7,564 bases of DNA from Deltaproteobacteria bacterium (GCA_006226895.1 SBFN01000096.1:1-7564), one strand, 5' to 3'; positions 1 through 7,176 are shown, counted from the first letter of the stretch. Notes: generated by a model not told the origin, from the sequence alone. A program made the numbers and translations.

Positions 1-2517
1 GCAGGCCAATTGAGCAGCGAGGATATCGCGAGCTTTCTTAGCCTCCTCCGGGTAAACACTTCCGCTGGTGTTGGCAAAGACACTGGACGTCGGTTCAGCA
101 AACTTGATCTCCTGCAGACGTTCGCCAAAGGGGCCGCTGGCATCAGCGACCAGTTCACTGTGGAAGGCCGCAGCAACCGAAAGCTGCTTATAACGCAGGC
201 CTTGCTCATCGAGGAGCTTGACGGCTTTCTCTATTTCAGCCGTCGCTCCGGAGAGGACGCCCTGTTCGGGCGTATTGCGATTGGCCAGCACCAGTTGCAG
301 CCCGGAATTCTTGAGAAAGGTCTCGACCTGGTCGAGAGGTGCGGATACCGCCAGCATCGAACCGCGGTCGCCGTCACCGGCGGCCATCAATTCGCCACGC
401 AGGCGCGACAGTGAATGCAACGCTTCAACATCAAAATAGCCGCCGGAGCAGAGTGCGGTCAACTCACCATAGCTGTGACCGGCATAGGCTTCGGCAGTAA
501 CGCCGAAGGTGGCCAGTACGTCGCGGGCGCCGAGGCTGACAGCACCGAGTGCAGGCTGGGCAACTTCAGTTGCCTGCAGATTTGCAGCATTCTGATCTCT
601 GGTGGCCTGATCGAAACCTGGACGAGGGTAAACAAGTTCAACCAGACGACCTTCCTTGCCGTTTGTATTAGACGAAAAGGCTCGGTCGGCAGTCGTGAAG
701 GAGTCGAGGAATTGCGGGAACTGGGTCGCCAGGTCCTTGAGCATGCCCGGGTACTGGGCGCCCTGACCGGGGAAAAGCATCGCTAATTTGCCATCAAGCT
801 CACCCTTGGCGAAGAAGCTGCCGTCGGGAGTGCTCCAGGACTTCTGATCGCTGCTTTTGAGCATAGCCAAGGCACTTCTTACCTGATCGGCAGGCTTGGA
901 TTTGTCTTTCTCCAGAACCATCACCAGGCGACAGGCATGCCCTGCATCAAAACTGTTACGGCTCTCACCGGCAGCCAGGCGCAGAGTGTTCCACGCCTCA
1001 TCTGCCGGGAAGTTTTCCAAGGCTGATTCCAGACCACCTTCATCAGCGGCACTAAAGGCAGCGATCTGCACATCACCCTGCCAGTCGGCAGTGGCCTTGA
1101 GCGGCTGGTACTCCTCGAGCAGACAGTGGAAGTTGCTGCCACCAAAACCGAGAGCGCTGATACCGGCCCGACGGGGATGGTCTCCACGTGGGATCCAGGG
1201 GCGGGTTTCTGTGTTGACATAGAATGGCGAGCTCGCCGCGGTCACCGTAGCTTGCGGCTTTTCGACTTTAATGGTCGGCGGCAAGGTCTTGTTGTAGAGC
1301 GCCATGGCCGCCTTGATCAGACCGGCAGAGCCGGCAGCCGCCTTGGTATGACCGATCTGGGACTTGATTGAACCGATCGCGCACCAGGGGGAATCCGCCT
1401 CACCGAAAACATCCTTCAGCGCAGTGACTTCGACAGCATCACCGACCTTGGTGCCGGTGCCGTGAGCTTCGATCAGTTCGATGGTCTGCGGATCAACCCC
1501 ACCCTGCTCATAGGCTCTAAGCAAAGCTTTCTGCTGACCGGCAGCGCTCGGCTCATAAATCGCCGCACCGCGACCGTCGCTTGAAGCACCAATGCCCTTG
1601 ATGACAGCGTAGATCTTGTCGCCATCACGCTCGGCATCGGCCAGGCGCTTTATGACGACAATGCCCAGGCCTTCACCCAGAGTCGTGCCGTCGGCATTAT
1701 CTGAAAAGGGTTTGGCATGGCCGGAAGGAGACAGAGCCGGAGTCTTGCTGAAGCAGGTGTACATGAAGATGTCGTTGAAGGTGTCGATGCCGCCGGTGAC
1801 CACCATATCCGACTTACCGGCAGCCAGCTCCATTGCCGCCAGGTTGAGGGCACTTAAAGAGCTGCCGCAGGCAGCGTCGACCACGCAGTTGGTACCACCG
1901 AAATCAAAATGCTTGCTGATCCGACCGGCGACCACGTTGCCGAGCAGGCCGGGGAAGGAGTTCTCCTGCCAGGGAACATATGAATCACTGATGCGCTGCA
2001 TGACGTCTTCGGCGATCGCATCGGCGATGCCGGCGTCTTTCAGCGCTTCGCGCCAGCGCGGATGACCGAGGCGGGCGCCGAGCGGCACAACCAGCTCCAG
2101 AGTGCCGGTCACGCCGATGATAACGCTGACGCGCTCACGATCGAATTCCTTCTCGGTCGTATAGCCGGCATCCTGCAACGCCTGATCGACGGCAACCAGC
2201 CCGAGCAGTTGCGAAGTATCAATCGCCTCGAGCGCGTTAGGGAGTACGCCGTACTCCATCGGATTGAAATCAACCGGGGAGAGAAAGCCGCCGTACTTGG
2301 CGTAAACCTTGTCAGCCGTCTTGGGATCCGCGTCGAAATAATCGTCTGAACGCCAATGCGTTTCGGGAACCTCGATGATCGAGTCCGTACCATTCTTGAT
2401 ATTGGTCCAGAAGGTTCCTTTATCTTCTGCCTGGGGAAAAAGGCAGCCGATACCGACGATCGCCAACGGCGTCGTTGCCGCTGTCTGCTGATTCTGTTCT
2501 CCGCTGTTTTTCTTCAA
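1..2517 (-). CDS. pfaA: PfaA-like PUFA/secondary-lipid synthase, ketosynthase-acyltransferase portion (3' end beyond window)
   Basis: This is the N-terminal 839 residues of an iterative type I megasynthase; the frame is open through base 1. By family, it condenses malonyl units onto a growing acyl chain to make polyunsaturated or related long-chain lipids in the cytosol. Seen: a ketosynthase from about residue 17 (PLAIVGIGC) to 470, with active-site Cys217 in DAACGSSL, His352 in EAHGTGT, His390 in GHTKAAAG and a closing GFGGSNFH near 457-464. A linker follows to about 580. Then comes a malonyl-type acyltransferase with FPGQGAQYPGM (582-592), nucleophile Ser682 in GHSYGE and His786 in AAFHSELV. 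Tandem carrier proteins, ketoreductase and dehydratase are expected downstream but not visible. The start is TTG: AAGGAG lies 8 nt upstream, the ketosynthase begins 16 residues later, and no in-frame ATG precedes that domain. TTG overlaps the stop of the upstream PfaD gene, so translation is probably coupled. A heterocyst-glycolipid-type or other polyketide synthase is possible. Family call is firm; product is unknown. Confidence 0.9.
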   Translation of the reverse strand, partial: MKKNSGEQNQQTAATTPLAIVGIGCLFPQAEDKGTFWTNIKNGTDSIIEVPETHWRSDDYFDADPKTADKVYAKYGGFLSPVDFNPMEYGVLPNALEAIDTSQLLGLVAVDQALQDAGYTTEKEFDRERVSVIIGVTGTLELVVPLGARLGHPRWREALKDAGIADAIAEDVMQRISDSYVPWQENSFPGLLGNVVAGRISKHFDFGGTNCVVDAACGSSLSALNLAAMELAAGKSDMVVTGGIDTFNDIFMYTCFSKTPALSPSGHAKPFSDNADGTTLGEGLGIVVIKRLADAERDGDKIYAVIKGIGASSDGRGAAIYEPSAAGQQKALLRAYEQGGVDPQTIELIEAHGTGTKVGDAVEVTALKDVFGEADSPWCAIGSIKSQIGHTKAAAGSAGLIKAAMALYNKTLPPTIKVEKPQATVTAASSPFYVNTETRPWIPRGDHPRRAGISALGFGGSNFHCLLEEYQPLKATADWQGDVQIAAFSAADEGGLESALENFPADEAWNTLRLAAGESRNSFDAGHACRLVMVLEKDKSKPADQVRSALAMLKSSDQKSWSTPDGSFFAKGELDGKLAMLFPGQGAQYPGMLKDLATQFPQFLDSFTTADRAFSSNTNGKEGRLVELVYPRPGFDQATRDQNAANLQATEVAQPALGAVSLGARDVLATFGVTAEAYAGHSYGELTALCSGGYFDVEALHSLSRLRGELMAAGDGDRGSMLAVSAPLDQVETFLKNSGLQLVLANRNTPEQGVLSGATAEIEKAVKLLDEQGLRYKQLSVAAAFHSELVADASGPFGERLQEIKFAEPTSSVFANTSGSVYPEEAKKARDILAAQLAC

Positions 2518-4172
2518 CTGAGAAACTCCTTAATCTGAGCGATTTCCAGGGGCGCCGAAAGCTCTGCCTCATCATCGAGACAAACCCCTTGAAGTTTAAG
2601 TTGGTTGGCCCGTATCAATACGGCCGCACCAAAGAGAATATTCATAGCCACTGTGGCAACATTTCGTTGTTCGGGCGCATCCAGAACAGAGCCCTTGACC
2701 CATTCGTTAAAAGCGCCCATCGCCGGTCCGCACCAGATCTGATAATCCAGTTTCCGATCCGGCACTCCCTGATTGGCCCAGACCGGTGACTGGCCGAGAT
2801 ACCAGCGGAACACCAGAGCCATCTTGTACTTCGGATCTGACTCAGCCTTGGCCAACTGGCGCGGATCGCGCCGGGAAAAAAAGCTGCGCGTCTCTTCCCA
2901 AACCTGGTCGAGATTCTTGCGAAATACCGACTTTTCCAATTTCTGGCGCTCTTCGACAGGCAGATCTTCAATACTGCTATGAGCCCGGTATAGCTCATAG
3001 AGCTTGGCCGCACGCATGGAGAACATGGTCCCGCGTTTAATCACCTGAACCTTGACCCCCATCTCAAACATATCGCCTGACGGAGCCATGGTAACGTCAG
3101 CCTGTCGAGTCTCTGCAAGCATCTTGCGTACTTCGTCGCAGGTCCCGGATTCAACGCAGGCCTGGTTAATCGTACCGGTCACAAGGTAATCGACGCCCAG
3201 AGCAAAGGCGGCCGCCGCAGACGCCGGCGTGGCAATACCACCGCCAAGCCCAACCCGCAGAGGCCGAGTGTAATTATATTCCTTCTGGCAGGCATTTTTC
3301 TGTGCCCTGATCGTCGGCAAGAGGGCCATGGCAGGACGGTTGTCAGTATGTCCACCTGAATCGGACTCGACAGTCACATCCTGAGCCATAGGAATCTCGG
3401 CAGCCATCTCAGCCTGTTCAGCTGTCAAGTCTCCGGCAGCAACAAGTTTTTGCAAGAAACGCTCCGGCGGTGGAGCAAAAAACCGTGCTGCGACTTCTTC
3501 ACGAGAAATTTTGGCGATGATGCGGTTCGGAGCAACGACTCGCCCTTGGGCATCACGAGAGATGCCGTGGGTTCTATAGCGCACCAGAGCTGGCGTCAGG
3601 GCAAGAAAAGCCGAAGCTTCCACCAGGTTGATGCCACGGCGCAAGTAGAGATCGACCAAGGCATTTTCCAGGTCCGGTTCGTTGGGGCTATGAATCAGGT
3701 TAAAACCGTAAGTCAGCCCGGCAGAAGATTTTTCCAACTGATCAATGGCCGCTTCGACCTCTTCGATCAACAGCCCGGCAGCACCAAAGAAACCAAGCAT
3801 ACCGGCATGGGCCAAAGCCTCGACCATCGCCACAGAGCTGATGCCCTTGGCCATGGAACCACCAACATACGGATAGCGCAGAGCGTAATCTCGACAGAAG
3901 CTGACGTCGCCAAGCCTTTCTATCGAGCAGGACAGGGCCATGCCATCAAAGACCTGCCCCTCGGCAAGGTTCTGAAACGGACCAGCTGCGCCAGTCATGA
4001 CCCGAGTGTCACAACCTTGTGTCAACAGGTAAAGCGGTTGGTTGATACGGCGTAAAGCGGCAGTCAAAGCAGGACCTTCAGCCACCTGTTCACCGGGGGC
4101 AAACAACCCCAGCGGTTCTGATGTGTTGTATTGCGACTCTTGCAAAAGACACTCCCTGAAGCGACTATTCAA
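2514..4172 (-). CDS. pfaD: PfaD-family flavin-dependent enoyl reductase of PUFA/polyketide synthesis
   Basis: By family, this is a stand-alone FMN enoyl reductase that works in trans on enoyl chains held on the carrier proteins of the neighbouring PfaA-like synthase. The 552 residues match usual PfaD length. Seen: a TIM-barrel of nitronate monooxygenase/2-nitropropane dioxygenase type, a YPYVGGSMAKGISSV segment near 100-114, the diagnostic ESDSGGHTDNRP at 269-280, and the phosphate-binding GLGGGIATP at 308-316 followed by GVDYLVTGTINQ. The C-terminal part (about 380-552, with KYKMALVFRWYLGQ) is the typical PfaD extension. The most upstream start is TTG at 4172, since an in-frame TGA precedes it at 4181-4179. 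A second TTG at 4145 (residue 10) has AGGGAG 6 nt upstream and may be the true start, giving 543 residues. It is first in the operon; its stop overlaps the next start by 4 bp (TTGA). Trans-AT polyketide enoyl reductases are close relatives, but the PfaA-like neighbour favours PfaD. Confidence 0.93.
   Translation of the reverse strand: MNSRFRECLLQESQYNTSEPLGLFAPGEQVAEGPALTAALRRINQPLYLLTQGCDTRVMTGAAGPFQNLAEGQVFDGMALSCSIERLGDVSFCRDYALRYPYVGGSMAKGISSVAMVEALAHAGMLGFFGAAGLLIEEVEAAIDQLEKSSAGLTYGFNLIHSPNEPDLENALVDLYLRRGINLVEASAFLALTPALVRYRTHGISRDAQGRVVAPNRIIAKISREEVAARFFAPPPERFLQKLVAAGDLTAEQAEMAAEIPMAQDVTVESDSGGHTDNRPAMALLPTIRAQKNACQKEYNYTRPLRVGLGGGIATPASAAAAFALGVDYLVTGTINQACVESGTCDEVRKMLAETRQADVTMAPSGDMFEMGVKVQVIKRGTMFSMRAAKLYELYRAHSSIEDLPVEERQKLEKSVFRKNLDQVWEETRSFFSRRDPRQLAKAESDPKYKMALVFRWYLGQSPVWANQGVPDRKLDYQIWCGPAMGAFNEWVKGSVLDAPEQRNVATVAMNILFGAAVLIRANQLKLQGVCLDDEAELSAPLEIAQIKEFLS
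2526..2531 (-). promoter_or_regulatory. Ribosome binding site deciding the TTG start of the PfaA-like gene
   Basis: The minus strand reads AAGGAG, a near-perfect Shine-Dalgarno sequence inside the last codons of the PfaD gene, with 8 nt to the TTG at 2517. The first in-frame ATG downstream lies well inside the ketosynthase, so this site supports TTG as the real start. Confidence 0.75.
4152..4157 (-). promoter_or_regulatory. Candidate ribosome binding site for an internal TTG start of pfaD
   Basis: The minus strand reads AGGGAG, 6 nt before an in-frame TTG at 4145. The upstream TTG at 4172 has only AGAGAGG about 11 nt away, so the shorter form starting at 4145 looks at least as likely. Confidence 0.45.
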
Positions 4173-4252
4173 GCAGTTTCAAACCTCTCTGCAACAAGGC
4201 TGAATCCTGCACTGTTTCTAAAGATAATTGTTTTATTTGAACAGAACTGATG

Positions 4253-4281
4253 AGTATAGTTTTTTTTTGTTTGAGTCACAA
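4253..4281 (-). promoter_or_regulatory. Sigma70-like promoter for the pfaD-pfaA operon
   Basis: On the minus strand TTGTGA (4281-4276, 4 of 6 consensus bases) is separated by exactly 17 nt from TATACT (4258-4253, 5 of 6). Transcription would start near 4246, leaving a leader of roughly 75-100 nt. The spacer contains a run of nine A bases. A perfect TATAAT at 4290-4285 lies just upstream but has no convincing -35 box at 16-18 nt; it could be an alternative -10. The call is by motif only. Confidence 0.5.
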
Positions 4282-4554
4282 GAAATTATAGCCACACAAT
4301 GACCATTTCATGCGGTTTTACAAGACATTTACAAAGATTGGTTTCTCCGAAAGCTGCAGTCTGAGAATTGAAAGCAAAAAGATTATCCGCTTGGCGTAAA
4401 TGGTTCACGCAAGGAACAGCCGATCCGCATCGAAAAAAGAACACGTTTCAAACCATCGTACCGGACCTAAAAGTTGACCGGAGAACTCAAGATAAAGATT
4501 AATGTTTCTCTTATTTATTAAACACTTACACGACAAAAAAAGAAATCTGGCCAC

Positions 4555-4582
4555 TTGCCAATCGTTACGAAAGGGATAGAGT
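4555..4582 (+). promoter_or_regulatory. Candidate sigma70-like promoter for the Hsp20 gene
   Basis: TTGCCA (5 of 6 consensus bases) is followed after 16 nt by TAGAGT (4 of 6). It would start transcription near 4589 and give a leader of about 70 nt. I saw no sigma32-type CTTGAAA/CCCAT pair and no CIRCE element, so how heat induction would work at the transcriptional level is unclear. Confidence 0.35.
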
Positions 4583-4597
4583 TTAAGTGCGGGGTAA

Positions 4598-4654
4598 GCA
4601 GGTAAAAAGACCTTGCCTTTTTCGGGGACGGGCAGCTGAAAGAAAGGGGTGATC
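4598..4654 (+). promoter_or_regulatory. Structured Hsp20 leader with extended Shine-Dalgarno; possible RNA thermometer
   Basis: The ribosome binding site is AAAGGGGTGATC (4643-4654), whose GGTGATC end extends the match to the 16S rRNA 3' end; the ATG follows at 4659. Upstream, CCTTTTT at 4616-4622 can pair with AGAAAGG at 4641-4647 (7 pairs, one G-U), covering the start of the Shine-Dalgarno. Just before it, GCAGGT (4598-4603) can pair with ACCTTGC (4610-4616, one bulged T) around an AAAAAG loop. Small heat shock genes often use weak U-rich stems of this kind (fourU-like) as thermometers. The pairing is seen by eye; the function is inferred. Confidence 0.35.
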
Positions 4655-4658
4655 GACT

Positions 4659-5138
4659 ATGTTACCGATACGCTTTGATCCGATGCGGGAACTCAGCACC
4701 CTGCAGCGCGAAATGGACGATCTGTTCAAGAGGATGTTTGGTTCAAGCCGGGAAATCGGTGAAGGCAGCATGTTGACGATGGCACCAAGCGTCAACAGCT
4801 ATATTAAAGACGGCGTGTTTCACCTTGAGGCGGAACTGCCGGGAGTCGACACGGACAAACTGGATGTCAGGATGGATAATGGCGGCCTGGTCATTCATGG
4901 CGAACGTCGCAGCACGCACAAGGCCGAAGACGTTAACTATCTGCTCAAAGAATCGAGTTTAAGTACCTTTGAGCGCCGCATAACCATTCCAACAGGAGGC
5001 GATATCGAGAAGGCTCACGCCACCTACCAGAACGGCATGCTCGAAGTAACTGTACCGATTAATGAGCACAAACCGAGTGGTCGCAAGATTCCTATCGAGG
5101 GAATCAAGGGCGGCAAAAAGAGCAAAGAGATTCACTAA
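4659..5138 (+). CDS. Small heat shock protein, Hsp20/alpha-crystallin family
   Basis: By family this is an ATP-independent cytosolic holdase that binds unfolding proteins and keeps them refoldable for DnaK and ClpB systems. The length, 159 residues, is typical. Seen: an N-terminal arm (1-40) with amphipathic FDPMRELSTLQREMDDLF; an alpha-crystallin domain at about 42-135, with the AELPGVDTDKLDV segment (58-70) and the conserved A-x-x-x-NGMLEVTVP strand (121-133); and the C-terminal I-x-I anchor as IPI at 144-146, which docks in a neighbouring subunit during oligomer assembly. A lysine-rich tail follows. The ATG has a strong AGGGGTGATC ribosome binding site. The gene is monocistronic: divergent from the lipid operon, convergent with the LemA-DUF2207 operon, and closed by its own terminator. 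The family assignment is secure; which hsp20 paralogue it is cannot be told. Confidence 0.96.
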   Translation: MLPIRFDPMRELSTLQREMDDLFKRMFGSSREIGEGSMLTMAPSVNSYIKDGVFHLEAELPGVDTDKLDVRMDNGGLVIHGERRSTHKAEDVNYLLKESSLSTFERRITIPTGGDIEKAHATYQNGMLEVTVPINEHKPSGRKIPIEGIKGGKKSKEIH

Positions 5139-5168
5139 TTAAAACAGATGACAACCCGCCCGTCTCCG

Positions 5169-5196
5169 GCTCTGGACTGATGTTCAGGGCTTTTTT
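5169..5196 (+). terminator. Rho-independent terminator of the Hsp20 gene
   Basis: GCTCTGGAC (5169-5177) pairs with GTTCAGGGC (5182-5190) over 9 bp, two of them G-U, around a TGAT loop. Six T bases follow at once (5191-5196). It lies 30 nt after the Hsp20 stop codon. Confidence 0.85.
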
Positions 5197-5203
5197 GTAC
5201 CCG

Positions 5204-5244
5204 CTAATTCCGGTGACACAATAGCATTGTGTCACCGGAATTAG
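5204..5244. repeat. Perfect 19-bp inverted repeat with 3-nt loop, REP/MITE-like
   Basis: CTAATTCCGGTGACACAAT (5204-5222) is followed by AGC and its exact reverse complement (5226-5244). A G-T and a C-G pair can extend the stem. No T-tract follows on either strand, so it is not a standard intrinsic terminator. It sits between two converging genes, 18 bp beyond the DUF2207 stop codon and 7 bp after the T-tract of the Hsp20 terminator. The arm (AATTCCGG-GACACA) looks like the palindromic repeats that accompany REP-associated tyrosine transposases in some deltaproteobacteria; that link is from memory and inferred. A role as a transcript-end hairpin for the minus-strand operon is also possible. 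Confidence 0.7.
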
Positions 5245-5262
5245 TGTCCGCGCTACGGAGGC

Positions 5263-7176
5263 TTACCAGCCGCCACCCCCGCCGCCGCCACCGCCCCCGC
5301 CGGAAGAACCACCGCCTCCGGAACCGGATGAAGACCCCGGAGCCGTCGACGAGGAGGACAAAGCCGAGCCGAGGGAATTCCCCAGCGCGCTGCCGAAATT
5401 GCCAAGATTATGCATCTGCCAGTTGTTGCCATGATACCAGACCGGGCGGTAGTGGTCGCCACGCTCTGCCAGTCGCACAAAGAGACCGGCAAAACGTTCC
5501 ATCCAGTGCTGCTCGACGCCGAGAGCGAGGGCGTAGGGAAGAAAGCGCTCAAAGAGCTCCGGCGTCTTCTCCGGAGGATTGCGAAAGTTCATCTCTTCGC
5601 GCTCGGCAACTTCGAGAAACTGGCGAAAACCTTCCATCTCGTCGAGCAGACGACGACCGGCCCGGGTCGGCGCCTTGAGCAGGTGATGGAAAAGCAGGTT
5701 TATGACGATGGCAGAGATGAGCATCGCCGGGAGCGTCACCGACACCTGGCTGCCGAGGATCCCGATCACGGCAACTTCTGCGGCAAAGAATGGCAGGGCG
5801 AAACAGGTGATAAAAACCGCCCCGATCGTATCCAGAGGAGAGTTCAGGGTGCGCCAGGCATGCCAGACCTTCTTGCCGAGAGAGAAGACGCCGAGCGTCC
5901 AGAAGGTCAGCCAGAACGAAAGGAACAGCCCTGTCATTTTCAGCTCCGTGTTTGGCAATCCGTAAACCACTCCGCCATAGACCAGTACAGAGACGAGAAT
6001 CCCCGGGATCAGCCAACCACGGTTGCGTAAAAAATAAACCTTTTCACTATTCCTGCTCAGGGCCGCTTCATGCGCCTTAAGCGCCTTGCGTATCGTGGCA
6101 TGCTTGCTTTGCTTCAAGGTAATCGAGGTCCCCTTGAGGTTACGAAACAGGTGTTTCAGAATCGCCTTTTCACCGGCTGCCAAACCCTCTGGTGGATTGC
6201 TGGTACGAGTCAGGAGGTACTCCCGACCCTGCTCCTTAATCTCGATCAAGCCTTTGACCGCGAGGTTGACAAGGGCCGCAGCGAAGGTCTTGTGATCATA
6301 GCCCATGCGGTCGATGTACCGCGATGAACCGGGCGACAAACCGACCGGGGGCTCGTAACGGGTGATCACCACGCCGGACTGGGGATCACGACCAACCATA
6401 ACCCAGGCCAACAGATAGTAGGCCACCAGCGCCGAGAGGCCGACCAGCAGAATCACCCAGCTCTGGTTATCACGTAGCAGGAAGCTGATTTCCTCGTGAC
6501 GGGTCGGCTTATTGACATAGCCTTTGGGCCAGGAGACCACAATCGTCAGCCCTTCTCCCTGAGAGAAAGATCGTGTCGTCTTAAAACGCACGCTGGCATC
6601 ATAATCGACAGAAGCACTGTAATCCTGGCCCTTGGCTCCAAGCAGGCCGGTGTAGGCCTCCAGCTCAAGCTGCTCCGCGTGAAGCCCTTCGGGTAGAGTC
6701 ACGCGGGCGCTGACGGCATCAATCGGAAAGCTCCAATGGTTTCCGGTCACGTTCCAGTAAAGCTCGTCGTGATCATCAAAAAAACCAAGCTGCCGGTTGC
6801 TTCGATAGGTGATCGCGTAAGTATAATCACCCTCTCCCAGGTAAATATTCTTGTCGCCCAGATAAACCCGCACTCCATTGCCCTGGGGCTTGGTGTGCCA
6901 GCTTTCCTGGTTGCCGTCACGTGTAGCTTCCAACACCTCAAAACCAACCCGGTAACGATTGCCGAAATGATCCTTGTAATCAGTAGGAAAATCACGATAG
7001 ATGCCGCGCTTGATCTCTTTCTGCTCAGCGCGCACACGAATCGTTTCAGTGACCTGCATCGAGCCGTCGACAAAGACTTCGATATCACTTTGATAATCGA
7101 GGATGCGCTCGTCGGCGATTGCGGAACAAGCAAGAGACACAAACAATGCCAGCCAGAACAAAGTACGCCGGATCAT
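5263..7176 (-). CDS. DUF2207 domain membrane protein with glycine-rich C-terminus
   Basis: This is a predicted inner-membrane protein of unknown biochemical role, 637 residues, in the usual range for the DUF2207 family. Seen: a signal peptide (1-21, likely cut after AIA before Asp22); an extracytoplasmic beta-rich DUF2207 domain at about 23-235 ([19 protein letters not shown] start, GIYRDFP at 58-64); a membrane segment near 239-261; and a cytosolic part with [13 protein letters not shown] (271-283) and a winged-helix-like [20 protein letters not shown]. Further hydrophobic segments lie at about 388-407, 415-434, 450-473 and 476-498. Next come the conserved [18 protein letters not shown] (541-558) and a Ser/Gly tail ending in eleven glycines and Trp637. 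The ATG overlaps the LemA stop (ATGA) and has GGAG 8 nt upstream. DUF2207 genes commonly sit next to lemA, as here, which suggests a shared envelope function, but none is established. Confidence 0.93.
   Translation of the reverse strand: MIRRTLFWLALFVSLACSAIADERILDYQSDIEVFVDGSMQVTETIRVRAEQKEIKRGIYRDFPTDYKDHFGNRYRVGFEVLEATRDGNQESWHTKPQGNGVRVYLGDKNIYLGEGDYTYAITYRSNRQLGFFDDHDELYWNVTGNHWSFPIDAVSARVTLPEGLHAEQLELEAYTGLLGAKGQDYSASVDYDASVRFKTTRSFSQGEGLTIVVSWPKGYVNKPTRHEEISFLLRDNQSWVILLVGLSALVAYYLLAWVMVGRDPQSGVVITRYEPPVGLSPGSSRYIDRMGYDHKTFAAALVNLAVKGLIEIKEQGREYLLTRTSNPPEGLAAGEKAILKHLFRNLKGTSITLKQSKHATIRKALKAHEAALSRNSEKVYFLRNRGWLIPGILVSVLVYGGVVYGLPNTELKMTGLFLSFWLTFWTLGVFSLGKKVWHAWRTLNSPLDTIGAVFITCFALPFFAAEVAVIGILGSQVSVTLPAMLISAIVINLLFHHLLKAPTRAGRRLLDEMEGFRQFLEVAEREEMNFRNPPEKTPELFERFLPYALALGVEQHWMERFAGLFVRLAERGDHYRPVWYHGNNWQMHNLGNFGSALGNSLGSALSSSSTAPGSSSGSGGGGSSGGGGGGGGGGGW

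Larger units (their letters stand above)
4173..4658. other. Divergent AT-rich intergenic region
   Basis: This 486-bp stretch separates the leftward lipid operon from the rightward Hsp20 gene and is visibly more AT-rich than the genes. No convincing coding frame was found. It holds the leftward promoter at 4253-4281, a rightward promoter candidate at 4555-4582 and the Hsp20 leader. A TTGACC at 4474-4479 has no good -10 at the right distance. Nothing recognisable was seen between about 4300 and 4460. Confidence 0.7.

Noticed and set aside
10..786. Plus-strand open frames of 134 and 123 codons
   Set aside because: They lie antisense to the acyltransferase region, whose minus-strand frame shows intact catalytic motifs; the plus-strand translations resemble no family.
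1616..2065. Plus-strand open frame of 149 codons
   Set aside because: It is antisense to the ketosynthase; composition is arginine/serine-rich in the way expected of a shadow frame.
1..2517. Apparent lack of a gene because no ATG-to-stop frame fits
   Set aside because: The frame starts with TTG and runs off the left edge; it is continuous and carries full KS and AT motifs.
3450..4055. Plus-strand open frame of 201 codons
   Set aside because: It is antisense to the PfaD gene, whose frame carries clear motifs; no ribosome binding site or recognisable domain.
4285..4290. Perfect TATAAT on the minus strand
   Set aside because: No -35 box at 16-18 nt and no TGn extension; the promoter at 4253-4281 is better. 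Kept only as a possible alternative.
4549..4560. Possible sigma54 site (TGGCCACTTGCC)
   Set aside because: The GG and GC elements are only 6 nt apart instead of 10.
5410..6030. Plus-strand open frame of 206 codons
   Set aside because: It is antisense to the DUF2207 gene and highly charged without a domain; a shadow frame.
7110..7134. Possible lipoprotein signal (SLAC) in the DUF2207 signal peptide
   Set aside because: The residue at -3 is Ser and -2 is Leu, which does not fit the lipobox; an ordinary AIA cleavage site follows.
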